In this document: piece after piece, positions 25,513-34,395 of the stretch | How the letters are laid out: each line of letters opens with the position of its first letter | How positions within the stretch are numbered: the first letter of the stretch is position 1 | Assembly: GCA_015062055.1 (NCBI GenBank) | Contig: SUVK01000001.1 | Span: 1 to 40,220 of the forward strand | Length of the DNA stretch: 40,220 nt | Source of the DNA: Akkermansiaceae bacterium | Lineage (GTDB): Bacteria; Verrucomicrobiota; Verrucomicrobiia; Verrucomicrobiales; Akkermansiaceae | Direction: 5' to 3' | Notes under the pieces: model-generated | Databases searched by the model: none | The model's input: the letters and a program-made list of their open reading frames with translations, nothing else | What the model was told of the DNA's origin: nothing | Made by a program: the position numbers and the translations under genes

Positions 25513-26991
25513 GTGAATGTATACCCATGCGCCGTGATACGCGAGGCAGAGCAAAGCTGCATCGCCACAGGTATTACCACTCCCGACCAACTGATGGATA
25601 CCGCAATAGACCGCCTGTGGTACACCCTGCAACACGACCCCGAATTCTCCGCCCGCAAAATTGAGCGCATCATCGTCTATGCCGGCAAAGGCAACAACGC
25701 CGGCGACGCCATCGGCCTGGCCGCCCGCTTCGGGTGCCATGTGCAAATCTGTGCCGTATGCGACCCCGCCGACTTCTCGCCCGCTACCCGCCGCCAATAC
25801 GAAAAATGCCAAAACCGCCCGCAGCAAGACGCCCCGCCTGCTGCAGACGTTTTGCAAGGCAGCGGCTGCCTGCTCATCATCGATGGCCTGTTGGGCAGCG
25901 GGGTAACCGGCCCCCTGCGCTCCGAATATGCCGCCATGGTAGAAGAAATAAACGCCCTGCGCCGCTATCACCCCAACTCGCTCATCCTCTCCATCGACAT
26001 CCCCACCGGCTTGCAGGCCGACACCGGCGAGATCCTCGGCTGCGCCGTCGAGGCCGATATAACCGCCGCCATCGGCTGCGTAAAACCCGGCATGCTCGTA
26101 GACGGGGCAGAGGACTTCGTGGGCCGCTTGCTCTGCATCCCGCTCCCCTCGCTCCCCCTGCCGGATGCCCAAACAGCCGTGGTAACCGACCCCCGCCACG
26201 CCTCCTTGCCGCCCCGCCCCTACTCCTTCTACAAAAACAAAGTGGGCAGGGTCAACATCGTCGCCGGCAGTGTAGGCTACATCGGCGCTGCACAACTGTG
26301 TGCAGATGCCGCCGTGGCCGCCGGTGCCGGGCTGGTTGCCCTGTACTGCAAAGAAGAGGTATACCCCATCCTCGCCGCGCGCGTCGCACCCGAGGTCATG
26401 GTACACCCCGTCCAATCCTACACCCAAGTCCCCACAGACTCCGCCCAAGCCCTCGTCATCGGCCCCGGTATCGGCCGGCCCTGCATCGCCGAGGCTGAGG
26501 CCTTGCACCGCCTGCTCAACAACTTCTGCGGCCCCGTCGTGCTCGATGCCGACGCCCTCAACCTTGCCGCCAAATACCACTGGCACATCCCCGAAACCGC
26601 CATCCTCACCCCGCACCCCGGCGAAATGCGCCGCCTCTTCCCCCCAGCCGCCTCCCTCTCCCGTGCAGAAACCGTGCGCCGCTTCTTGCAACAAACCCCC
26701 TGTACCCTCCTGTACAAAGGCGCCCGCACCATCATCTCCGCGGCCACCTTCCCCTACCTTATCTACAACAGCACCGGCGGCCCCCACATGGCCAACGGCG
26801 GCCAGGGCGATGTGCTCTCCGGCGTCATCGGCGCCCTCGTCGCCCAAACCGCCGACCCCATCTGCGCCACCCGCTGCGCTGCCTACGTCTGCGGCCTCGC
26901 CGCCTCCTACGCCCGCGCTGCCTCTTCCAATCCCCCCGCCACCCCCGCCTCCGCCCTCATCCCCTTCCTCCCCGCTGCACTGAAAGCGTAA
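25513..26991 (+). CDS. nnr: Bifunctional NAD(P)H-hydrate epimerase / ADP-dependent NAD(P)H-hydrate dehydratase
   Basis: 492 residues, the normal size of the fused repair enzyme. It restores NAD(P)H that has been hydrated to NAD(P)HX. The N-terminal epimerase half (about 1-215, YjeF_N) has 'YAGKGNNAGDAIGLAARF' (GKGNNAGD at 58-65) and DIPTGLQADTG. The C-terminal dehydratase half (about 235-492, ribokinase-like) has 'GRVNIVAGSVGYIGAA', 'DADALNL', 'LTPHPGEMRRL' and the nucleotide-binding 'NGGQGDVLSG' (428-437). The GTG start is supported by AAGGAGATA with about 5-base spacing. The 3' half is very C-rich. It is the last ordinary chromosomal gene before the CRISPR locus. Confidence 0.92.
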   Translation: MNVYPCAVIREAEQSCIATGITTPDQLMDTAIDRLWYTLQHDPEFSARKIERIIVYAGKGNNAGDAIGLAARFGCHVQICAVCDPADFSPATRRQYEKCQNRPQQDAPPAADVLQGSGCLLIIDGLLGSGVTGPLRSEYAAMVEEINALRRYHPNSLILSIDIPTGLQADTGEILGCAVEADITAAIGCVKPGMLVDGAEDFVGRLLCIPLPSLPLPDAQTAVVTDPRHASLPPRPYSFYKNKVGRVNIVAGSVGYIGAAQLCADAAVAAGAGLVALYCKEEVYPILAARVAPEVMVHPVQSYTQVPTDSAQALVIGPGIGRPCIAEAEALHRLLNNFCGPVVLDADALNLAAKYHWHIPETAILTPHPGEMRRLFPPAASLSRAETVRRFLQQTPCTLLYKGARTIISAATFPYLIYNSTGGPHMANGGQGDVLSGVIGALVAQTADPICATRCAAYVCGLAASYARAASSNPPATPASALIPFLPAALKA

Positions 26992-27000
26992 AGAACCATC

Positions 27001-27034
27001 ATTTTAATGCATATTCGTTTATTAAAATATTTTT
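27001..27034 (+). terminator. Weak AT-rich candidate terminator after nnr
   Basis: A perfect 8-bp inverted repeat ATTTTAAT (27001-27008) / ATTAAAAT (27021-27028) is followed by ATTTTT (27029-27034). The stem is all A/T, so it would be a weak terminator. It may equally be an AT-rich element at the outer edge of the CRISPR leader. Confidence 0.3.
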
Positions 27035-27085
27035 CCCAAATTTGCTAATATTATTGACATACGCTGATTCATATGATAGGTTTTA

Positions 27086-27185
27086 CTCGTGGGTTGCGTC
27101 CCATTCTCGAGTGCTCTTCCGCCTTCGGAGTCTCTTCTGTACATTGACATCTGCGAGTGCCTGTGTGTTGCGTGTTTCTTTAGAT
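27086..27185 (+). ncRNA. Probable tracrRNA of the type V-B system
   Basis: Bases 27141-27160 (ACATTGACATCTGCGAGTGC) can pair antiparallel with CRISPR repeat positions 4-23. All 20 positions pair except one U-U mismatch (27152 with repeat T12); two pairs are G-U. Upstream, CCGCC (27119-27123) is complementary to the GGCGG at the repeat's 3' end (positions 32-36), echoing the second contact known in Cas12b guide RNAs; it competes with a local TCCG-CCTT-CGGA hairpin. A possible promoter is TTGACA (27054-27059), 17 bases, TAGGTT (27077-27082), with start near 27089. The limits given are approximate; a T-rich stretch (GTTTCTTT, 27174-27181) may mark the 3' end. Cas12b enzymes need a tracrRNA, so one is expected here. 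Confidence 0.65.
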
Positions 27186-27322
27186 GATGCTCGCAGCTCA
27201 TCATTATCAGGATAATACGCGTCTAATCGGGGACGTCTGCGCGCTTTCTGCTGTGACTTTTGGTATCACTCTCGCAATTGAATGCGTAGTGCATTGACTG
27301 TTAGCTCAGCATCGCTGTAGCA
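27186..27322 (+). promoter_or_regulatory. CRISPR leader (repeat-proximal part)
   Basis: Non-coding sequence between the tracrRNA candidate and the first repeat. The far end of the array carries the truncated repeat, so this is the leader side, where new spacers should enter. A TTGACT (27294-27299) with a weak TAGCAG (27318-27323) at 18 bases would start transcription inside the first repeat. A small inverted repeat ATGATG/CATCAT surrounds CTCGCAGCT at about 27184-27204. Confidence 0.5.
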
Positions 27323-29987
27323 GTCGCACTCGCTGATGTTAGTGTTACTGAATGGCGGTGGGTACGCAAGACTCAGGACGAGAACGGCGCGTATGGTCGC
27401 ACTCGCTGATGTTAGTGTTACTGAATGGCGGAGGGAGCATGGAACGGCGTGCCACGGGGGAGAGGGAAGTCGCACTCGCTGATGTTAGTGTTACTGAATG
27501 GCGGCACGATATCCTCATCACTCTGGAAAATCGCGGGCGGTCGCACTCGCTGATGTTAGTGTTACTGAATGGCGGTATGGTGGTGAACAGCGTTCACTAA
27601 CGTGGCGCGCCGTCGCACTCGCTGATGTTAGTGTTACTGAATGGCGGGGTAGGCGGCAGGGTGTTTTCCGGCTCTTCCCATGTGGGGTCGCACTCGCTGA
27701 TGTTAGTGTTACTGAATGGCGGCACCCCACCTTACCAATAGCGCGAAAAATCCCCAGGTCGCACTCGCTGATGTTAGTGTTACTGAATGGCGGCAAAATT
27801 CACCATGACCGCCATCGACTTCGCAACCCGTCGCACTCGCTGATGTTAGTGTTACTGAATGGCGGACCACCCCCCTTTGACAATTAACCACCGATAACAC
27901 GTCGCACTCGCTGATGTTAGTGTTACTGAATGGCGGCTGGTGCAGTTGCAATTTCCCATCGCGGCCATCTATAGTCGCACTCGCTGATGTTAGTGTTACT
28001 GAATGGCGGCAGCATCAGCTCTGCCCAAGTGGCGGGGTTGCCCGGTAGTCGCACTCGCTGATGTTAGTGTTACTGAATGGCGGTTCCCCGCGCACCTCAC
28101 CCGTCACACCACCACCACCCGTCGCACTCGCTGATGTTAGTGTTACTGAATGGCGGCGTGCGGTCCGTAACAACCAACAGCCCCGCATCAACGTCGCACT
28201 CGCTGATGTTAGTGTTACTGAATGGCGGCCATTCCTCCTCCGAAAAGCGCACAATCACGGCAGTCGCACTCGCTGATGTTAGTGTTACTGAATGGCGGAC
28301 AAAAACTATGACGTTTACATCCCCCGAATACCATGTCGCACTCGCTGATGTTAGTGTTACTGAATGGCGGCACGACCCGCAGTGAGGGCAGGGCATGTAA
28401 TACTTGTCGCACTCGCTGATGTTAGTGTTACTGAATGGCGGTCATCGTCTCCCTCGTAGGGGTCGTAGAAGATGAGTCGCACTCGCTGATGTTAGTGTTA
28501 CTGAATGGCGGCAATCCGCGCCGCTCAACTCATAGTGCAAACCGCCGCGTCGCACTCGCTGATGTTAGTGTTACTGAATGGCGGCACGGTTGACGCGCGA
28601 GAGAAATTGGCCCCGGCGAGGAAGTCGCACTCGCTGATGTTAGTGTTACTGAATGGCGGTTAACTTAAACGAACAATAAAATTATGAAAGAAGGTCGCAC
28701 TCGCTGATGTTAGTGTTACTGAATGGCGGCAACTTGATTCCCTGCTCTTCCAAACTGGTAAAAGTCGCACTCGCTGATGTTAGTGTTACTGAATGGCGGA
28801 CGTGGGCCTTCGAAAACCCCACCCCGCAGCCTCTTCAGTCGCACTCGCTGATGTTAGTGTTACTGAATGGCGGCGATATTGTTCCAGTGGCCGACCTTAA
28901 CGCGAAGTCGCACTCGCTGATGTTAGTGTTACTGAATGGCGGTATTCATTGAAGAAAGTAGTGGCTTCATCCCTTTTGTCGCACTCGCTGATGTTAGTGT
29001 TACTGAATGGCGGGCGTCTATGACCTACTCAATGAAACCGCCGGCACTCGTCGCACTCGCTGATGTTAGTGTTACTGAATGGCGGGTCAACTGCATCAAC
29101 GCAAGCAAGTACCCAGTACCAGTCGCACTCGCTGATGTTAGTGTTACTGAATGGCGGGTATTCCCTTTTCGGTCGTAAATGCGTCTATGGCAGTCGCACT
29201 CGCTGATGTTAGTGTTACTGAATGGCGGCCCCAACAAAACAAAACAAAAATATGAAACTCGAAACGTCGCACTCGCTGATGTTAGTGTTACTGAATGGCG
29301 GTACCAACGTATAAGAGTATGACAAAAAATTATAAAGTCGCACTCGCTGATGTTAGTGTTACTGAATGGCGGTGCACAAGTCCATTCTGAGTCTTTTTCT
29401 TTTTCAGTCGCACTCGCTGATGTTAGTGTTACTGAATGGCGGTCCACAACGGCGCCGCCGTCGGAGGCCATGGTAAGTCGCACTCGCTGATGTTAGTGTT
29501 ACTGAATGGCGGCTTTCATTTGCTGCATCAAATTCAGTTCTTACAGTCGCACTCGCTGATGTTAGTGTTACTGAATGGCGGATGATTCGCGACGCGCTTG
29601 CTCCACTTGGTGTGCGTCGCACTCGCTGATGTTAGTGTTACTGAATGGCGGGCTGGTATAGCCGCCGTAGAATACGTGGCAGACGTCGCACTCGCTGATG
29701 TTAGTGTTACTGAATGGCGGTTTCCGCAGCAGAGGCCCCAAAAATGACGTACATAGTCGCACTCGCTGATGTTAGTGTTACTGAATGGCGGACCACCACA
29801 GACCACCAAAAAGCCGCTTACGATGCCACGTCGCACTCGCTGATGTTAGTGTTACTGAATGGCGGGCATATAGCTTTTTTGGGAGTCTTTGAGTAGTTAG
29901 TCGCACTCGCTGATGTTAGTGTTACTGAATGGCGGCTACCCCGCAGCAAGAACTCTTCCGCCTCTGTTCCGGTCGCACTCGCTGATG
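27323..29987 (+). CRISPR. CRISPR array, 37 full repeats plus a 16-nt terminal fragment
   Basis: The first repeat is at 27323-27358 and the last full one at 29900-29935. The repeat is 36 nt, begins GTCGCACTCG and ends TGAATGGCGG; the full copies appear identical by eye. The 37 spacers are 33-39 nt long (mostly 34-37) and all different. The terminal unit (29972-29987) keeps only the first 16 bases, GTCGCACTCGCTGATG, then runs into unrelated sequence, which marks the old, leader-distal end. The repeat ending resembles other type V-B repeats (which end ...GTGGCAC-like). The array reads toward cas12b. Repeated in-frame peptides such as 'VALADVSVTEWR' in ORFs here are translations of the repeat, not genes. 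Confidence 0.98.
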
Positions 29988-30070
29988 GAGGATTGTAATT
30001 TAATCAATGATTTGAGAATAGGCGTATGAGAAAGCAATTATCGTAAACAATGTTGTATTGAGACTTAAGA

Positions 30071-30099
30071 TTGACATGTGGTCATAAAATTGGTAGTGT
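30071..30099 (+). promoter_or_regulatory. Second candidate promoter upstream of cas12b
   Basis: TTGACA (30071-30076), 17-base spacer, TAGTGT (30094-30099) with TGG just upstream (extended -10). Transcription would start near 30106 and pass through a hairpin with a 7-bp stem (CATCTGC 30124-30130 / GCAGATG 30142-30148). It may be a distal cas promoter or drive a small RNA. No gene is visible in 29988-30267. Confidence 0.4.
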
Positions 30100-30169
30100 A
30101 TGTGTGGTATTATCCAAATTTTCCATCTGCTGCCACCTTCTGCAGATGCACGAATATACTGTGAGGTGG

Positions 30170-30197
30170 ATAAAATTTCGATTTAATCAAATTTTAT
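30170..30197 (+). promoter_or_regulatory. Palindrome directly upstream of the cas12b promoter
   Basis: Perfect 9-bp inverted repeat ATAAAATTT (30170-30178) / AAATTTTAT (30189-30197) separated by 10 bases. It ends 13 bases before the -35 box. The size and placement suit a dimeric regulator's operator, though a plain AT-rich element cannot be excluded. Confidence 0.4.
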
Positions 30198-30209
30198 GAT
30201 AAAAAAATA

Positions 30210-30238
30210 TTGACGTGGGCATATGCTCGTGTTAATCT
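30210..30238 (+). promoter_or_regulatory. Promoter of the cas12b-cas4/cas1-cas2 operon
   Basis: TTGACG (30210-30215), 17-base spacer, TAATCT (30233-30238). The predicted start is near 30245, 23 bases before the ATG at 30268. The leader has no Shine-Dalgarno. Confidence 0.5.
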
Positions 30239-30267
30239 GACATCAACAACGAAAATCTATAATAAAC

Positions 30268-33200
30268 ATGGCAACTCGAATATACCAAGGTCGAATTATT
30301 ACGGTTGAATACGAAAACGCAGCCGAGATAAGTGGGAGCATGAGTGCAGAGGAAGCTCTCGTTTATACTTTCAATCTTTTTCAGGAGGCAATCAACTACC
30401 ATTTGGTAGCGTTAGCCGGAATGGCAGAGTCTTGTGCGAAGGGGCAGTCTGTAGGGGTAAGATTCAGGAATAAGGTGCAGAGTATATGGGGGGAGCATCC
30501 AAAAGGGAAGGAGTCGGGAAAGACCCTGCAGCAGTCTCTGGCGAAGACGCTGCATCTGCGAGAAGATGCAAGCTTTGAGGAGGTGGTAGCGGTTATTTTT
30601 GAGGGGTGCGATAGAAAAGAAGTATTGCCGTATGTGCAACAGTTCATCATGAATCGCACACAAAAAGGCGATGGTGCCATTCAACAGGAGGGACGAGCCT
30701 TGTTACCTAAGTTGTGCGATGCCGATTTTGGGGGTAATTATGACTATAGTGCCAAAGAAAAAAACGCGGCTGTCGGTAATACAAGGTTGAAACGTGAGTT
30801 GGCAAGAACGGATATTACACAAGAAGAGTTGGAACAACTGGCAAATGAAATGGATTTATCGTGGGCTGCCATCAAGACACAGCCGAATGAGAACCATACG
30901 GCATCGTTATGCTATAGCCAGGACGAAACTTGTACCAAAGTTCGAGAAATAATGGATGAGTTGAGCGAATGTTTGTACAAGAAAACAGATAAGGCATGGG
31001 AGAAATATGCGAGCAAGAGAGGTCTTAATCTGTATGAAGAAGTCAGGCAAACGATAGCGCAACGCCCTGTCATTAATAGTGCTCATTTACTTGCTAAAAA
31101 TCGCGCGGTTGCTGCTGCGTTGAAACAAGCTGCCGTGTTTTTCATGTATTACCCCTGCCGATTGTCTGCGGATTTGCTCAAGGTAAAGCTTGGGAAGGAG
31201 AAACCAGAGAAAGGAGAGGTAACGGAGTACGATTGTTCTGCTTTAGAAAATGATCCCATACTGTTGGCACGTGGTACGCGTGGGTATATATACCGCGGTT
31301 TTACGGCGCTGCCCGATTGGCAGCAGGATGGGGCAAAGATGTATTCAACTGAGTGGGATATTCTTGCTTTCAAAGATGCATTGAAGATGCTGCATTCGTA
31401 CGAATTGAAAACTCAAGAGCGCAAAAAGCATGTTGATGAGCTCAATGAAGAGTTACTTTACATGGTAGAAGGTAAGGGAAAAGCTCCGTCACAGAGCGGA
31501 GAGCATGATAACGCGACACCCGTGTTAAAAGACGATCCGCGATACGTGTTAGTAGAAGAACTGGTACGTGAGATTACCCCTGAAGCAGGGAGAGATTATA
31601 CAATCAGTCATCGGGCATTGAATGCATTTGATGAAGTGAAAGAGGAGTGGTTAAAGGCTGAGAAAAAGGGCATTGCCGATGAAGAAAACCTAAAAGCAAT
31701 CGTGCGAAAGATTCAGGGTGAAAGTAGCAGATTTGGAGCCGGTGTGTTATTTGAAGCCTTGTGCAAGGAAAAATACCGTCCGATATGGCATGATTGGAAA
31801 GATAAGCAATCTTGGGTACGTTCGACAAATATTTTGAAAGATTACGGGCATGTGCAGGAGTTAAAAGCAGAGATAGAACAGTATAAACAAGAGGTGAGAA
31901 TTACGGCAGCAGAGGCAGAGTATTCACCGCGCCAATTATTGTTCTCGGATATAGGGAGCTTTGGTAAAAAGCAACCCGGGCATGAGTACATACGAGGTCA
32001 GAAAGGTAAGCTGCGTTTGCGGGTAGCCGTTCAAGATGCACGTGGTCGATTAACGGGTGCTACGGTGTTGGTGCGTTACTCTGCGCCTCGGTTTGAGCGA
32101 GATGAATTGGGGGTGGATGCTGCAAATTGGACCAAGCCCAAAAAAGGGGAAGACACGACGGTGCCTTGGTTGCAACCCATGATGAAAGCGTTGCATATTG
32201 ACGAAAGCTTGATTCGTTTAGATAAAGAACCGGCTGTTGCTTTGCAGGTAAAAAAGGATAAAAAACAAGGTAATGTATGCTTGTTAAATTTCCCGGTGAC
32301 AATGAATTTAGAGCCCTTGCATCAGTACATGGGCAAAGCCGCATTGTGGAAAAATCAGATGCTTGGTGGGCAAGATGAAAAACTGCATTTGCATTGGCCC
32401 GCTACCTACAAAGGTAAAGAAACGCCGTGGTGGGAAAATAAATCTATACAAAACAATGGGTTTGATGTTTTGGGAATAGACTTAGGCATGCGTTATGCTG
32501 CAGCATGGTCATTGACTCATGTGCAGAAAGAAGATAAGTTATACACAAAACGCGGTAGCGAATTGCAGGGACGCTATGTTGGTGATTCCGGCAATTTGAT
32601 GTGGTATGGTTACAGCATAAAGCAAGGGCTCATGAAAATTGATGGCGAGGGAAATCACTACAGGCATTTGGAAAGTAGAAAGAATGATAACACTCCCCAG
32701 TCACCTGCCGGCATTACGGGTGCATCTGATGATGATAAAAAATTGGCGAAAGACATTTTAAGCAGAGTTGGTATGCCGTTGCCCGATAGTGCAGATAAGG
32801 ACGTATTGGTATTGGGTAATGCTGCTTTGAGGGCGTTTAAGCGGCTCATTTCGCGTTTCCGCCGTTATCAATCCTTTCTCGTAAAGTTGAAGGATGAAGA
32901 AAAGAGGGACGGGGCGCTGCAAGAAGCAAAAGTGTTTTTTGCATATAATGAAACGACCAAACAATATATCCCGCAAATTTTACAAAAGATAGAAGAAAAT
33001 GATGATGTTGCTGTTCGCGATTTATTGCTGGGTGCTTTGTTAGAATTGCGCGCTGCATTGCCGACTGTTGCATCTGATTTGATGAATCTTATATTACCGA
33101 GAAAAAAAGGCACATGGCAATGGGTAGAGGATTATAAGCCGGGGTATATATGTTCCGGGCGTATAGATTTAGTCGATAAAAATACACCTGAACGGCTTAT

Positions 33201-34395
33201 CTATCATCGGGGCGGTTTGTCCGTTAAACGTTTGACTCAACTGGAGAAGTTGCGACAAGCACTACAAGCTTTGAATCATATCCTTTGGTGGGAACCGGGG
33301 GTTACTGTTCCTTTTGGTAATGATCTTAAGAATATTCCCGTGGTTGACCCGTGTCCTCAATTACTTGAGAAAATTGAAAATGTACGAGAACAACGTGTCA
33401 ACAAGATTGCTCATGATATCGTAGCACAGGCATTGGGTGTGCGGTTGGTGCAGCCCCGTAAAGATAAAAATTCCGGTGGTAAAGATATAGTGCATGGCGA
33501 ATATGAGTTAATACCGGGGAGAAAACCTGTTGATTTTGTTGTGTTAGAAAATCTGAGTCGTTATTTGACTTCGGTAGACAGGAGCTCCGATGAGAATGTG
33601 ACGTTGATGCGTTGGTGCCATCGGCAGTTGGTAGCCAAGGTAAAACAGTTGTTGGAAGAAGTGTTCGGAATCCCTGTAATTTGTACACATGCTGCGTATA
33701 CCTCTAAGTTTGATGCTTTGACATCTGCGCCCGGTTTCCGTGCTCAGGAATTGAATGCTGCTATGGTTAACAGATTGGCCCAATCTTCAGATTCGAAAGA
33801 TAAACGCATAGGTGAAGCGTATTCAAAGATTTTGGAAAAATTATCGGAAGACACACAGAAAAATAACATCAAATTGTTGGCTCCCGATAGCCGTAATGGC
33901 GGTGAATATTTTGTCAGCCGTTCTTCTCAAGGTGTAAGAGTAACAAATGCCGATATTAACGCGGCTGTTAATATTGCATGGCGTGGTATAGCTGCGCCGG
34001 AGTCTTTGCACTTGTTACACCGTATACGATTGGAGAAGAAGAAAGGTGAAATGAAACCACGTGAAGCTAATATGAGAGAGAAGTCTCTAAAGGGTGACTA
34101 TGTTCTGAAACAGCATCGATCTCTTCATGAGGTGGATGATATTATCACGGCTTTCTGCCTTACGGATGATATACCCGGGGTGCTTCCGTTTGCTTCATAT
34201 CAATCAGAAAAGTACGCTTCGTACAACGTAGTATATGGCCGCGATTTGTGGAGAACGATGAAAAATAATTGGTGGAGCATGTGTCACATGTACAATCTCC
34301 GAGTGTTAGAAAAATATGGTGTACGCGTAGGGCTGTTAAAGGAGTTGATACAGTCTCTTAATTCACCACTTGACGATGATGACATCCCCATGTGA
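30268..34395 (+). CDS. cas12b: Cas12b, type V-B CRISPR effector nuclease (large form)
   Basis: 1375 residues. An RNA-guided DNA endonuclease using a crRNA:tracrRNA pair and a single RuvC site. RuvC-I is LGIDLGMRYAAAWSL with D738; RuvC-II VVLENLSRYL with E1094; RuvC-III TNADINAAVNIA with D1229. Other stretches align with my recollection of Alicyclobacillus Cas12b: 'SRFGAGVLFEAL' (487-498), 'ENVREQRVNKIAHDIVAQALG', 'LMRWCHRQL', 'TSKFDALTSAPGFRA' (arginine at 1158 kept) and 'NNWWSMCHMYNLRVLEKY' near the C-terminus. That enzyme has 1129 residues with D570, E848 and D977, so the extra length here is about 168 residues before RuvC-I and about 78 between RuvC-I and RuvC-II. All three catalytic acids are present. 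The gene heads an operon with cas4/cas1 and cas2 and looks AT-richer than the flanks. Confidence 0.95.
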   Translation: MATRIYQGRIITVEYENAAEISGSMSAEEALVYTFNLFQEAINYHLVALAGMAESCAKGQSVGVRFRNKVQSIWGEHPKGKESGKTLQQSLAKTLHLREDASFEEVVAVIFEGCDRKEVLPYVQQFIMNRTQKGDGAIQQEGRALLPKLCDADFGGNYDYSAKEKNAAVGNTRLKRELARTDITQEELEQLANEMDLSWAAIKTQPNENHTASLCYSQDETCTKVREIMDELSECLYKKTDKAWEKYASKRGLNLYEEVRQTIAQRPVINSAHLLAKNRAVAAALKQAAVFFMYYPCRLSADLLKVKLGKEKPEKGEVTEYDCSALENDPILLARGTRGYIYRGFTALPDWQQDGAKMYSTEWDILAFKDALKMLHSYELKTQERKKHVDELNEELLYMVEGKGKAPSQSGEHDNATPVLKDDPRYVLVEELVREITPEAGRDYTISHRALNAFDEVKEEWLKAEKKGIADEENLKAIVRKIQGESSRFGAGVLFEALCKEKYRPIWHDWKDKQSWVRSTNILKDYGHVQELKAEIEQYKQEVRITAAEAEYSPRQLLFSDIGSFGKKQPGHEYIRGQKGKLRLRVAVQDARGRLTGATVLVRYSAPRFERDELGVDAANWTKPKKGEDTTVPWLQPMMKALHIDESLIRLDKEPAVALQVKKDKKQGNVCLLNFPVTMNLEPLHQYMGKAALWKNQMLGGQDEKLHLHWPATYKGKETPWWENKSIQNNGFDVLGIDLGMRYAAAWSLTHVQKEDKLYTKRGSELQGRYVGDSGNLMWYGYSIKQGLMKIDGEGNHYRHLESRKNDNTPQSPAGITGASDDDKKLAKDILSRVGMPLPDSADKDVLVLGNAALRAFKRLISRFRRYQSFLVKLKDEEKRDGALQEAKVFFAYNETTKQYIPQILQKIEENDDVAVRDLLLGALLELRAALPTVASDLMNLILPRKKGTWQWVEDYKPGYICSGRIDLVDKNTPERLIYHRGGLSVKRLTQLEKLRQALQALNHILWWEPGVTVPFGNDLKNIPVVDPCPQLLEKIENVREQRVNKIAHDIVAQALGVRLVQPRKDKNSGGKDIVHGEYELIPGRKPVDFVVLENLSRYLTSVDRSSDENVTLMRWCHRQLVAKVKQLLEEVFGIPVICTHAAYTSKFDALTSAPGFRAQELNAAMVNRLAQSSDSKDKRIGEAYSKILEKLSEDTQKNNIKLLAPDSRNGGEYFVSRSSQGVRVTNADINAAVNIAWRGIAAPESLHLLHRIRLEKKKGEMKPREANMREKSLKGDYVLKQHRSLHEVDDIITAFCLTDDIPGVLPFASYQSEKYASYNVVYGRDLWRTMKNNWWSMCHMYNLRVLEKYGVRVGLLKELIQSLNSPLDDDDIPM

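Noticed and set aside
29652..29684. Possible self-targeting spacer: shares 15 bases (CGTAGAATACGTGGC) with lpxR near 23025
   Set aside because: Only 15 of 33 bases match, in a stretch coding a common peptide (VEYVA); a chance match of this length is quite possible with this many spacers.
27352..29896. Many short ORFs on both strands with repeated peptides (VALADVSVTEWR, RHSVTLTSASAT, PPFSNTNISECD)
   Set aside because: They are translations of the CRISPR repeat and its complement; spacers happen not to contain stops.
30124..30148. CATCTGC hairpin upstream of cas12b as the anti-repeat of the tracrRNA
   Set aside because: Only about seven bases resemble the anti-repeat; the 20-nt match at 27141-27160 is far better.
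30268..34395. Alternative assignment of the effector as Cas12a or Cas9
   Set aside because: There is no HNH domain; the Cas4-Cas1 fusion, the tracrRNA-like element and the 'LMRWCHRQ', 'SKFDALTSAPGFR' and 'NADINAAVNIA' stretches fit Cas12b rather than Cas12a.
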